Shown in pieces: positions 35,723-47,492 of a stretch of 64,000 bases of DNA. Origin of the DNA: Amoeboaphelidium protococcarum (lineage: Eukaryota > Aphelidiomycota > Aphelidea). Every line of letters starts with the position of its first letter. The stretch's first letter is position 1. The translations under genes and the position numbers were made by a program. The notes under the pieces were generated by a model that was not told where the DNA came from, made no database searches, and saw only the letters and a program-made list of their open reading frames with translations. The DNA lies in assembly GCA_023515745.1 (NCBI GenBank), contig JALECJ010000254.1, forward strand, positions 744,001-808,000. The letters are read 5' to 3'.

Positions 35723-36150
35723 ATGCCGTAACGCCCTCAAAGAAATGTACCGGTAGTCAACTACCAAGAGAATTAAACTGCCACTCAAGAGTTTCAACAA
35801 CATGCCCAATCACAAAGACAGTATTAAAGACGTGCAGCAGACGGACGGAATGGACGGAATGTGCCTCCATAACACACAAATGCTTAGGTGTTACCGGGAG
35901 ATTAAAGGTAACCACATAGAAAGCAAATGATATAATATATATAATATACTTAATAAATTTAGAGATGGTCCAGCATAAACTGTGACCAAGATACGAAAGA
36001 TCAGTAAGAGGAAAGCTAATGAGTATGCTGGACAACGAGAGTAATACTTCACAGATCTTGATGGAGAGGACTAGATTCCACTGCACTAGTAGCCTTTTGT
36101 TAAAGTGGATTGGTTAATGGCGCAACAGGTGAGGTAAAAGACTTGTTTAT
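35723..36150 (+). pseudogene. Possible Gln-rich ORF, element-related
   Basis: From ATG 35723 a TGA-free frame encodes a Gln/Arg-rich leader (MPQRPQRNVPVVNYQENQTA, and QSQRQYQRRAADGRNGRN). A likely intron (GTAACC at about 35909 to TTTAG at about 35961) or frame break is followed by ANEYAGQREQYFTDLDGED. It runs straight into the frameshifted helicase remnant at 36080-36597, so I read it as the decayed front part of the same mobile element rather than a host gene. No conserved domain is visible in this part. Confidence 0.3.
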
Positions 36151-36597
36151 AGACAGAACTCGCAGCAGAATGATAGGCCATTGTGTGTTGTAGTGAAACT
36201 TGATAAATACAGCGGTCCTTAATAGTTTGATGCTCTAGAATTGCATGACTGCATTGCAATCACTCCTTAGCGTTATTCAATGGAAGGCGATTATGGATGT
36301 TGGCGTGAACAATTACCGCTTAGATCGAGTTATGCTTTGACTATACACAAATCGCAAGGCTTGACATTGGAGAAAGTGGTATTGGATTTGGGGGAAAAAG
36401 AACACTCACTAGGATTAGCGCTGGTTGGATTGTCACGCACAAAGAAACTGACTGACTTAATAGTTATGCCGTTTCCATTCTCTGGCCTGACTGAAATCAA
36501 GAAATAGAATTCGTTATCTCTACGTATTGATGAAGAAAGAAGATTAGGTCTTATCGCTGAGCGTACAATGCAGTTGGCTGCCACCATTGAATTTTGA
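36080..36597 (+). pseudogene. Decayed PIF1/Helitron-type helicase fragment
   Basis: Two overlapping frames match the C-terminal third of PIF1-like helicases. The first reads SGLVNGATGEVKDLFIDRT; the second, shifted by one base between about 36165 and 36180, reads LCVVVKLDKYSGP, then QLPLRSSYALTIHKSQGLTL continuing EKVVLDLGEKEHSLG and ALVGLSRTKKLTDLIV. The block Y-A-(L/M)-T-I-H-K-S-Q-G-x-T is helicase motif V/VI of the PIF1 family, and such helicases are the core of Helitron transposons. The ATPase front half is absent here. The frameshift and truncation mark a dead copy. The last frame ends at TGA 36595. Confidence 0.7.
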
Positions 36598-37003
36598 TAT
36601 TGATTTAATAGATTCTCTCTTTATTTACTCAGATGATAATCGAGCGCTAGCGAAGATTACTTTATCCTCGGGCGAGCTGTTAGGCGCCGCCTACAATATC
36701 TTAGAGAAGAAGCACATCAATCAATACCTTTTGATAGCAGTGATACTTCAATCAGGAACACAAGCACATCACATCACAATGTGTCATGGTATCGTAACAC
36801 TGAAAAACTTTACGCGTTTTCTAACATGTGCTTTACTTGGAAGCTCGCGCCATCATCAATTCTCGCCGTCGTCTCGTCTCGTCTGACTGTTCTCGCGCGC
36901 CGTTCCGAAACGTAGTGTATTCCCATTTGTCTTGAGAACGACCATCTCTTTAAATAATTGATACTTAATTATTCACACAGAAGCACATATTTAAAGTATA
37001 GCA
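36598..37003. other. Intergenic region upstream of the acyl-CoA dehydrogenase
   Basis: About 405 bp. A plus-strand frame overlapping the helicase end (36587-36886) reads FDIDLIDSLFIYSDDN and may be further element remnant, but it has no ATG and no recognisable motif. ACGCGT occurs at about 36812, about 190 bp ahead of the next start, and a GC-rich patch (TCGCCGTCGTCTCGTCTCG) at about 36864. Confidence 0.4.
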
Positions 37004-38647
37004 ATGGCGGGAAAGAAAGTTACTTTGGAGGAGGTGGCTAAGCATAGCAGTGAGATGGACATCTGGATTGTGGTTCATGGAAAGGCGTATGATGTTACCA
37101 AGTTCCTGAATGATCACCCTGGTAAGATCTTATTCTACTTTCGCCATTCCATATTAATATTTATGATCTGAGTCAATTACTGAGGTTTTCATGTAGGTGG
37201 AAAGAAGGTTTTATTGAAAGCTGCGGGAACTGATGCTACCAAGCAGTTTGATGCTTTCCATAATGCTGCAGTCTTGGAAAAGTATGGTCCAAAGTTGTTT
37301 GTAGCTGATGTTGGTGCTGAAGAGCCAGAAGAATCTGCATAGGCACATGATGATTCTCAGAGTGCACCTTTTGGTGATCTTGTGCCATTTGGCGATCCGT
37401 ACTGGTACAGTGACTTTCAATCTCCTTACTATGACGAAAGTCACCGCAGAGTGCGCCGTATTGTGCGCGAATTCACCGAGAAGGAGATCATGCCGTATTG
37501 TAATGAGTGGGACGAAGCTAAACAGGTTCCCAGATAGTTGTACATTAAGTGCGCAGAAATTGGTTTACTGGCAGCGGTTTGCGGTGGTAATATTCCTGAA
37601 TACATGGGTCCAATGGTGGGCGATATCGCTCCAGAGAAGTTTGACGGCTTCCATGAGTTTATAGTATGTGATGAATTGAGTCGTTGTGGTTCAGGAGGTA
37701 CATTATGGGCGCTTATAGGCGGATTAGGAATAGGCCTACCGCCTTTGATTATGTTTGCATCCCCTCAGATGAAGTAGAGAGTGATTCCAGAGTGTTTGAG
37801 TGGTTAAAAGTGCATTTGCTTGGCGATCACGGAACCGTACGCTGGCAGTGATGTTGCCTAGATCAGATGTGAGGCTAGAGAGAGTGAAGACGCTGAGCAC
37901 TATATTGTTAATGGCGAAAAGAAGTGGATTACGAATGGTGCATGGGCAGATTATTTCACTGTGGCCGTGAGAACTGGAGATGCTGGAATGAGCGGAATCT
38001 CTTTGCTTTTGATTGAGCGCTCAATGCCTGGCGTCAAGACGCGCCGTATGGACTGTTCTGGTGTCTGGTCTTCAGGTACGGCGTATATTACCTTTGAAGA
38101 TGTCAAGGTGCCAAAAGAGAACTTGATCGGTAAAGAGAATCAGGGATTCAAGTATATCATGTACAACTTTAATCATGAGAGACTGGGTATTTGTATCCAG
38201 TCCACCAGATTTGCTCGCGTCTGTTACGAAGAAGCTTTGAAGTATGCTCACAAGAGAAAGACGTTTGGAAAGCGCCTGGTTGACCATCCAGTGATTAGGA
38301 ACAAGTTGGCTCACATGGCACGTCAGATTGAAGCTACTCATGCCTGGATGGAGAGTCTGATTTTCTAGACGAAGACAATGCCGAAAGAGTAGTAGATGCT
38401 AAAGTTGGGAGGTCCAATTGCTCTGTGTAAAGCTCAGGCGACGCAGGTGTTTGAGTACTGTGCTAGAGAAGCTGCGCAGATATTCGGTGGTCTGGCGTAT
38501 ACCAGAGGTGGTTAAGGCGAGAAGGTTGAGCGTTTGTACAGAGAAGTGAGAGCTTATGCTATTCCTGGTGGTAGTGAGGAGATTATGTTGGATCTCGGCA
38601 TGCGTCAGAGTATTAAGATTGCGCAGATGAGCGGTGCTAAGCTTTGA
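37004..38647 (+). CDS. Cytochrome b5 - acyl-CoA dehydrogenase fusion
   Basis: Exons 37004-37121 and 37197-38647 (75-nt intron, GTAAGA...ATGTAG) encode 522 residues. Residues 1-80 are a cytochrome b5 haem domain with the HPGG motif at the splice junction (FLNDHPG/GKK) and the second haem ligand in FDAFHNAA. A linker leads to a full acyl-CoA dehydrogenase (about residues 110-522): [38 protein letters not shown], and [12 protein letters not shown] carrying the likely catalytic Glu. This fusion is known in fungi and some other eukaryotes; it joins an electron carrier to an FAD enzyme acting on fatty acyl-CoA. No peroxisomal tripeptide is visible (ends GAKL). The substrate length class is not predictable by eye. 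Confidence 0.9.
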
Positions 38648-38782
38648 GTCAATTTGTGCGTGATCTGAAGATGTTTTAATTGTTGTGAGATGGTTTTAAT
38701 TTGAAGTGAAAATCTGAGTGTAGTAATTCTATGACATTTATGTTCCCTTCTTTTTACGTCTTTTGTTGTTTTTAAGCAGCTA

Positions 38783-40147
38783 CTATAACTGTGCCTCCGA
38801 GATGTTCGATTGCACCATAAAAGAATATCCTCTACCACGCTTGAGAATTGCCTGATGTGCAAGTCGAGTTAGATGAGATTTAATAGACTGAAAACCGCGG
38901 TGAGCTACACACGCTTGCGCCAACTCTTCATCAGTGTCCAGTGCAGAGAATAAAGCATCCAATGACTGATACTGGAGCCACTTGCGAATAAGAAGTATGG
39001 TCACTTCAGTGGAATATCTATCACCATCAGAACGCAGCGATTTATCTTTGTGTCCAGTGTCACCTGTCACCTACTTATTCATCACCTCTTTAGCTACGCG
39101 TTTGCAGCGCGATTTACTAATCTACATCCTTGCAGCTATTTCACCCCATTACTAAGGTAACAGGGAATTAAAATTAAGTTATCCACCAGTAGCCTCCAAG
39201 ATTAAAGAGCGCAACTTTTGCTCTTCATCAGCAGATAACTTTTGAGCTGAATCTTCCGCTCGAATATGATATCTACAACTTGATACGCCACGCTCAAGAT
39301 TACTCTTATATTCTTTCAGAGTCATTTGAGATAGTGGGAACAGTTTACTTTCACTTTCGGTGCCAAGCATCAATGCTTGATTTGTCAGAATTAATTACGC
39401 CAAGTTATTGACAGGTGCTGCGGATGGGTGGAGATGACGCTATAAGATCTTTGCACGAGATTTTTAATGATCATCGACCTTAGTCTGATTCGGCAAATTC
39501 CAAGGTTTAGATTTAAAATAATTCTTCAACACATCCACAGCCGATTCTTCAGATAATTAAGATTATTTGTTAGATAGTAGATGCGAGCTGGACGACCGCC
39601 ATTTAAGTAATCGCTGATATCGCATTCTTAATTACGATAAAGATACATCAGCGCCAACTTCACGCATCACACGGTCAATTTCGGTCGGACTAGGATACAT
39701 TCCAAGTTTGCCCATGAGCTCTAATATCTTATTATCTTATTCGGTGGTAAATGTCCGCTAAAGCCCAGCGTAATCTTATTACTCGCCATCGTCCAACGTG
39801 GATTTATCTACAGCAGATTGCTCTCTGAATTGTCGCCAGAAATCCATCCATTCGATTCCATCCTAAACAGCAGGCCTTATCTAAAACTCGTATAAATAAG
39901 ATAACTAAACTGAATCCAATCCATCTAGAGCATCAGCATTTGCTTATAAAACAGTCTCGATATCAATATCAGATTTAGCGCAATCAAACATTAATCGCAG
40001 CTGCTCTTGATTAATTCTGCGATCATCTAAGCGCGTAGATTATGAGAAACTTCTCCTAAATATATAACTGCTTCTATGCGACTGCAATCCCATCTCTTAT
40101 CTTAAATATAACAGAGCGCCACCATTCCTAAACCAAGCTCTAATCAT
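38783..40147 (-). CDS. Myb/SANT-like protein, 3' end unresolved
   Basis: From ATG 40147 the frame runs without TGA through this interval. The N terminus (MIRAWFRNGGALLYLRQEMG, then SYIFRRSFSQSTRL) resembles a mitochondrial presequence. Two regions have Myb/SANT spacing: FTTEQDNKILELMGKLGMYP and LSADEEQKLRSLILEATGG continuing to WGEIAARMQISKSRCKRV. The end is a problem: the frame shows two TAG codons at 38783 and 38780 but no TGA until 38072, deep inside the neighbouring gene on the other strand. A terminal intron (donor GTAGCT at about 38784, acceptor CTTCAG at about 38700) giving a short tail and a TGA would solve this. I end the feature at the first TAG only as a marker. Confidence 0.55.
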
Positions 40148-40312
40148 TGTTTCTGTTCAAATAATATCACAGCGTGATATTCCAATGAAAAAGCAAAAAG
40201 TTGAAAAATGAAATAAAAATTTCCAATTCAACAAGTCAAAAACTACTATCAATCACTGTTAACATCCATCACTCAAACATACTACATCTTATCATAATAA
40301 TCAAAGCGATTA

Positions 40313-40870
40313 TCATAATTCTTGCAATGATCTTAAAGTCGCTTCTAGCTCCTGCTTCACAGCGTTACTCTTGGCATACATATCCTCATACTGCTATTCA
40401 TAGTTCTCCTTATCTTGTTCCAACTTTTGAATCTTGGCAGCGGACTAGGTGCTTCTGCTCTCAAGCTGTCTCAGCTAATCTTCAGCAGCCTTAATCTTTG
40501 GAGTGAACTGGTTATAGGAGATCTCCAGTAGCTAAATCTTGCGGACCAAAGCATCAGTCTAGCCTTTCTGACTCTCGCCTTGAGCCTGCAGATTCTTCTC
40601 AGCATTGTATCTGTCCTCGGAATTTGCAATATCGTCCTCCAGACTGGCAATCTTACCCAAATAACTAGCGATTTCCTCATCTACATTACACGATGCACAA
40701 TTATCATTCAGAATAAGACATAATCACATTAAACAATAGCTATAGTTCTCACCTTTCGCTGCCAACAAATCATTCACTCCATTCAGCTTCTTGGCTGCAG
40801 AGTCATAACGATTATTCGCTGCATCAATTTCATTCTTCAGCAGTGTAATCTTTTCCTTAATTTTGTCCAT
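40313..40870 (-). CDS. TPM1: Tropomyosin (fungal type)
   Basis: Exons 40870-40753 and 40680-40313, with a 72-nt intron (GTGAGA...ATGTAG, phase 1), give exactly 161 residues. The whole protein is a heptad coiled coil: MDKIKEKITLLKNEIDAANN, then EEIASYLGKIASLEDDIANS, and the end LRSLQEL. Length, the start M-D-K-I-(K/R)-E-K and continuous heptads match S. pombe Cdc8 and yeast Tpm2, both 161 residues. Tropomyosin binds along actin filaments and stabilises cables and the cytokinetic ring. The splice restores the frame at AAK/DEEI. Several Gln codons are TAG. ORFs on the other strand here are shadows. Confidence 0.9.
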
Positions 40871-41181
40871 ACTGATATTACGGTTAACTGTTTATCAATA
40901 ATAGTAAATCCTTTACTAATCTAAACAATACGAGCAGTCAAGAGAAAGAATAGTTCAAACTTGTTTCACTCAGAAACGCACATGGAAGTGAAACAACAAG
41001 AGTCAAGAGTCAATCATTGGCAAGAGAAACTAAAGAGGAAGGTGGTAACAAAATCCATCACGCAAAACTATATTAAATCTGGAAAAATTTATGCAAACAC
41101 AAGAAACTATTAAATTCATTCAAATCAAGAGAGTCAGTAATTAATAGAATGACCAATTACTTAAGCACATACTAGTAATCA

Positions 41182-42921
41182 TCAAGCCTTCTTGGTGGTA
41201 AACATCTTGGCAGGAGATTTAAAGTCCTTCTTGCTGGCGACAGTCACATCATCTTCCAATGCAACGACAACATGTTTATCAGACTTGTGCATAAATCTAT
41301 CAGCAACGACACGCCCCGGATACTTGTTGATACTGTAGCTATTCAGTTTTCCATTCTTCACCTGCCTAAAGTTCCATGTGATGACATACGGCCCCGTGCT
41401 TGTGACTATGCTCTTCTCCTTGCTTCCCGGCTCAGTGTTAAATTTGGCTGGTGTAAAGGAGACCTGAGAGTTCATGTAGGCAATGTGCTCTGGCCGCAAC
41501 TGTAGACGCTTTGGAGTCGGTTTATTAGAGCCGAGCGATTTAGAGAACCCATCAACCAGTCCATTGTCAGTGGATACTTTGGCTGGAATGAGTAGTAGAT
41601 ACGTTTTGCACGTGGCAAGAATGTACTCACCATCCTCCGAGACATCTACTCCAATGATATTGTCACCGAATCCAGGCAGAAGGGTCTTGGCGCGTTTGGC
41701 AACATCGTTATACAATCTTATGTCTCCCTTGTCACTGGCCACAACTAAATCACCTTTTCCAGTGGTGGCGAGACAGCTAAACTCATTCTTGCTCTTATAT
41801 TGCTTCATCTCATTATCAAGAATCATAGCATCAGGCTGACGAGGATCAATATTAAACAAGGCATTGTGACTGACACCCACGAATCTCTGCTCTGTATCTG
41901 TCTAGCCATACTTGGTCAAATTAGTGAAATCTTTAACTTGAATAGAATCATTCACCTTCCACTCATCCACAATCTTGCCAGCCTCCAAGTCCATTCTGTA
42001 TAGCTCATTCGGTCTATCTCTATCCATAAGCACTAGAGAAGAATCTTAATTATGCAGCATAACTTTAGACGGACTGAATGATTTCTTATCACTTGGTCTC
42101 TTCACATTATTAATAGTGGTGGCGTATTAAACATTATCAACATCATTCTTAAAGACACCAATGATGTTGCCACGTGTGACAAAAGATCTGTTATTCACAT
42201 AAGACATTGTCAGATTAGTATTCTTCTATGTCTACGAGAGATACTCTTCTGGCAAGTCGGCGTTGTACGACAAACTGGTCTTACCACCTCTAATACGTCT
42301 CTAAGGCTACTCCTCTTCATCTTCAGACTCACTCTAATCAGAACTATCAGCAGCAGCAACAGCATGTCTTCTATCATCGCCATCATCATCATATCTGCTT
42401 TACTCGTCGTCACTATCATCTCCGCGATGCTCAGAGGCTGTCTCAAAGCCATCAGTCATCTCAACATCTTCAATCGCGTATCCCCTGGTCAGATACTGCT
42501 TATCACCAATTGTCACCTTCTTGAAACTGTCTCTGTTCATAGATTCATACAGGCAAGGTCCAAATACATCCTAAAATTCAGTATACCCACCATTTTCCAA
42601 AAATTTGACAGACCACGAGTAGGATACCTTTTTCTCTTCATCGTGATACACCCAGATAAAAGATCCATGCTCCTTGTTAAACACGGAGTTCATTGAACTA
42701 TCAATAGGCTGAGACATATAAACATTGTCAGTCTTGGAGTCAGATACACTAAGAACGTATTCAAACTGTCCAGTTTTCTCAATCTCAACTAATGCATCGG
42801 AAGTCTGCAGTACGAACATCTAATTGGTAGGATTATACAGGTACAGATTCACTTTAGTCTATATGAGAAAATCCTATTCTGAAGACTTATCATCATCATA
42901 CTTGACACCTTTCTTACTCAT
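41182..42921 (-). CDS. VID27: Vid27-family protein (WD40-like)
   Basis: A 579-residue protein with the Vid27 order: an N-terminal PH-like region (FEYVLSVSDSKTDNVYMSQ and FIWVYHDEEKKVSYSWSVKF), an acidic Asp/Glu-rich linker (about residues 155-200), then a WD40-type beta-propeller. Signature segments are FVTRGNIIGVFKND, LYRMDLEAGKIVDEWKV, LATTGKGDLVVASDKGDIRL, LPGFGDNIIGVDVSEDGEYI and the C-terminal TGPYVITWNFRQVKNGKL. Yeast Vid27 was named from vacuole import and degradation of fructose-1,6-bisphosphatase; its biochemical role is unclear. The family is common in fungi and plants and absent from most animals, which helps to place the organism. The yeast protein is longer (about 780 residues). 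Confidence 0.9.
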
Positions 42922-43375
42922 CTCTCTTAAATTACAATAAAAAGTCTATATAGTAACTAGTTTTGACTGTGTAATGGCACTTTAATAGTAATTGTAAAGC
43001 TATATCACAGGCAATCTGAAATGGAGAAAAGAAGAAAAGGAACGGACGGACGGACAGAATGACGCGTTTCGTGTCACGAGACATAACTCTCCTTTTCTTT
43101 TCTTCATTTCATTCATTATTGAGATCATTTGCTGAGGAAGTCCATCAGGTATTGACTTTCCAGTGTTTTGAAGGTCATGATAACGTTTCAAGACGCGTTC
43201 TTTTGATGTGATCTTATATCGACAATATGCCTTTCATATAACAAGTCATTGCAAGTAAAATGTCTTGACAGATACGAGGCGTACATTTTCCTTTAAAATT
43301 AGTTCATATTATAGACACATGAAAAGATTATTATAACTGAAATTCACGTTAAATCTATTATTGTTATTTTAATGT
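42922..43375. other. Intergenic region
   Basis: About 455 bp upstream of the minus-strand VID27 gene and downstream of the deoxyhypusine hydroxylase gene. ACGCGT occurs twice (about 43063 and 43193). A minus-strand frame at 43000-43191 has no recognisable features. It should hold the VID27 promoter. Confidence 0.45.
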
Positions 43376-44386
43376 TCATTGACCGATAGGCTATTGACTT
43401 CTGGTAAAATTGAATTGATTACAGTCCTTCTCATACTCATACATATCAATGGCCACCACACAACTGTCTCTCACAACATCAACAGACTCGCCAGCCAGAT
43501 TGGTCTTGTCTCTCAGCAGTTCATAGACATCCTGTGAATCACCCTCTTCCGCGATAGATCCCAGAGCTTCTGCTGCCTCATGTCTCACCATAGCCACCTC
43601 ACCCAAGTCACTGAGGCTCTTCTTCAAGGCGGGAACGGATGCCGGGTGTCGCATCTACCCGAAAACGTACGCGATTTCATGACGGAATAAAGCGTCTTCT
43701 TGCACAGACTCAGACCCACCGACCGTTTCACACGAAGACTCCCGCGAGAGACCATCCGCAAGGGCGAGCACAGCCTCATCGCTGCCAATGTTTCTAAGCG
43801 TGAACATGGCGCGATATCTCTCAAACAGAGGTTGCGATCTATCCAATAGACGCGCCTTGAGCTGCTCCACTGAAAACTGATCAATCGGGTACGCCGGTGC
43901 AGGATCGATAGAGGTGAACGTGTTACTCTTACTCATAATATCTTTATCATTGTTCGGACAATTGATTTTCTGCAGTGCCAACTCACATGTCTACGATACA
44001 ACCACATCATCATCGCGTAAATATTCTGACAAGAGATCAACAACATTCAGACCATCAAACTCATTGCATCCAATCGCACCTAATGCCTCAGCCGCTTCGT
44101 GTCTTACCATAGAATCTTGCCTCTAATCTTTTAATACACGCGCCAGTGTAGGAATAGCCGCATTATTAGCCATCTAACCAAGACAGTACGCGACTTCGTG
44201 TTTTAACAATGCTCCATCGACACCGTCTTTTAGTCTCTTTTCATCAAATACAGCACAGATGGCCTGCACCGCATCAACATCAGTCTTGAGAGCCTTCAAT
44301 GAAAATAGAGCTCTAAATCGAGTAGCCAAAGGCTGATCTACATTTAATAATTATTCTGATAAATCTTTGATTATAGAGCCTGTCAT
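43376..44386 (-). CDS. LIA1: Deoxyhypusine hydroxylase
   Basis: A 336-residue HEAT-repeat (EZ-HEAT) protein. Two symmetrical halves each carry the iron-binding His-Glu pairs: [12 protein letters not shown] and [13 protein letters not shown] in the first half, [12 protein letters not shown] and [15 protein letters not shown] in the second. It completes hypusine formation on translation factor eIF5A by hydroxylating deoxyhypusine, using a di-iron centre. Length is close to yeast Lia1 (325 residues). All four metal-binding HE motifs are intact. Stop TGA at 43376; TAG/TAA codons encode Gln. It is divergent from COQ7, with about 110 bp between the starts. Confidence 0.94.
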
Positions 44387-44495
44387 TTTGATGTATTACA
44401 GTGTTGATGATAAGAAAAAATAGAAATCGAAATTTTTATTCAAACGTCATCTCTTTTCATTGCTTGTTGACTTGAACTTTAGAGGCGGGTTATTG

Positions 44496-45143
44496 ATGAT
44501 GATGATGCGCCTCTAGATTTATAAAAGATTATATTCTGCAAAGAATATGCCAATAATAAATAAGATCAAAATACCTAAGAGCGAATAATTGCATGAGATG
44601 ATGCGTGTTAATTAGGCTGGTGAACTTGGCGCTATTAGAATATATTAGGGATAACTTGCTGCACTGAAGCTGCTCAATAATTATCCAAGTAATAAAATCC
44701 GTTCACTGGTGAAACATATGTATGAGCAGGAGATACATCATAGCGATTCATTTAATAAGATTATATAGTAGAATAACATTCGGCCGACTGCAATGTGGCC
44801 TGTATGGAATGTACTCGGCTATGGATTGGGATTTTCCACAGCTCTGATGGGTAGACGCGCGGCGATGCTTTGTACAGAATCTGTGGAGACTGTTATTGGG
44901 AAGCATTATAATGATTAGATACGTGATCTTACGCGTATGATACAGGATGATAGTACTCCCAATGAAGATAAGTAGGCACTAGAAAGTATGAGAACTTTAT
45001 TTACCACGTTCCGCGATGAAGAGATGGAGCATCTGGATCATGCTGTGGCTAATGAATCTTAACAGACTCCGTTCTATAACCTCTTTAGTGCTGTAATACA
45101 AACCGGATGTAAAGTTGCCATTGAGGTATCCAAGAGAATATGA
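44496..45143 (+). CDS. COQ7: Ubiquinone biosynthesis hydroxylase Coq7 (CAT5/CLK-1)
   Basis: A di-iron carboxylate protein with two halves: [20 protein letters not shown] and [12 protein letters not shown], then [20 protein letters not shown] and [12 protein letters not shown]. These carry the E-x6-Y and E-x-x-H iron ligands. It hydroxylates demethoxyubiquinone in the mitochondrial inner membrane, so it implies ubiquinone-based respiration. The start lies in a run of four consecutive in-frame ATG codons (44496-44507); any of them gives a basic, Tyr-rich presequence ([15 protein letters not shown]) suited to mitochondrial import, whereas the ATG at 44547 would lack it. About 215 residues from the first ATG. 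It converges with TGS1, 64 bp between stops. Confidence 0.93.
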
Positions 45144-45207
45144 GATCGTTGTGCTATTTAAATTATTATCATACTTAAATACTCGCAATAAATCAACACT
45201 TTATTGT

Positions 45208-46002
<795 letters not shown>

Positions 46003-46139
46003 TCAAAAAATTATGACGAGATTTAGAGGATGTTTGATCATCAAAAGTATTTTTAAAGAGGTAAAATATAGAAAAACTTTAATTAAAGCAACAAAAGCTT
46101 ACAATATAATTAGCATTAAAACATGATAGAGATAGATGT

Positions 46140-47492
46140 TCATCCCCATACGGCCGGACTAAGAGGACTTTTAGCATGATCGAATAACTGAGGATCTGAT
46201 ACTTCAATCTACTTTAATGCCGGACTCTTTCTGGATGCAATTGGAGACCAGTACTCATCTTGAATTGGGCACACCTTGAGATTGAACCAGCGAGTATCCA
46301 ATATGATCATGGTATTGGCTGGTACAGACATCCAGTCCCGACACTCATAGGTAAGCGGTTCTGATGAAATGATGCATACATTCTCTCGCCTCTAAGATTT
46401 TTACATTTTATACACCCCAGGACTGCATTACTCAAACGCAGATCCAGTGGAGTAATACAGAGAGGCTGGCTCATTTTCGCGATGGTTAACATACCGTGTT
46501 GCGATCACAGTCTCTCCATCTGTGAGGCCAAAGTTGAGCAGTGATGTACCGAATGAACTTAGATCGTCACCATGTACTTTACGGTGATAATCCAGGCAGT
46601 ACTTGTTAATCCTGGCAATAGTTTTCACCATGGCATCGGCTAATTCTTCAGCACTGAACCCACCCTTCTTCAAGCGATCTTTATTGCCCTCTGGATCTCC
46701 ATCAAAGAGAATCTACAGATAAAGTGCGAATGCATACTCTGAGTCTGTATTACCTTTGACGCCAAGATACAATTCATCACACAAGTCATTGATGAGAACT
46801 TTTTTAAATTTCTAAAAGTTGTTAATGTAACCATTATGCATAAACATAATCGGCCCATAGTTCCAAGGATGACAATTGGACTCAGAGACTATAGGAGGAG
46901 GTTGAGCCATAATACTTTACGAGTTAAAGTCTGAAGATGCAGCCCGCACATGAGCGAACAGCAACTTGGTCCTGATCTTCTCGCTTAGTCTAATCAAATT
47001 AGTGTTGTTCCACGCAGGGACGGTCGATGTGAAAATACAAGGAGCCTGCGGATGCGAGTAATGACCCAACACTTTGGCTGAGTGAGTAGAATGTGGTTCC
47101 AACTCAGCTTATGACTATGATAAACTACCATCTTGATTTACGCCACTTTCAAACACCCTCTTTTAATCCTATCCCAAACCATTACCATGTACAGTTGTTA
47201 CAACGGTGATAGACTCTTGTGAAGCTTTACGACTTCGCAGAGACTTGGACCTCGTTCGCCTCAGCAGATAATCCAAATCAGCCTGACTTGCATGTTACTC
47301 ATCACCAAGTTTGCGATGCTCCTCCTCCGACAGGTAGAAAGCAACTCCAAATCCATCAGCGTTCAGAGGTCTCTGCAAATCTACTCTCAACCGACTATCA
47401 TAGCTCTAATTAATGATACTATGCGCAGGCCTTGTCAGCAAATCAGCCATCAAAATATCGGATCTTCCCGCAAATATCAGCAATCTACACAT
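46140..47492 (-). CDS. DUG3: Glutamine amidotransferase Dug3
   Basis: A 450-residue class II glutamine amidotransferase. The catalytic Cys is residue 2 (MCRLLIFAGRSDILMADLLT), followed by the Dug3 signatures THPAHSIINQSYDS-like (TRPAHSIINQSYDSRLR), LNADGFGVAFY, LFAHVRAASS, CHPWNYGPIMFMHNGYINNF and NTDSEYAFALYL. Dug3 works with Dug2 (and Dug1) in the fungal glutathione degradation pathway that does not need gamma-glutamyl transpeptidase. A 60-residue basic and low-complexity insert (about 75-135, LRRTRSKSLRSRKAS) is not typical. The start is fixed because the mature enzyme needs Cys2. The family is mainly fungal and bacterial. Confidence 0.92.

Noticed and set aside
38072..38341. Minus-strand frame inside the acyl-CoA dehydrogenase
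   Set aside because: Antisense shadow continuing the open Myb-like frame; codon pattern follows the dehydrogenase.
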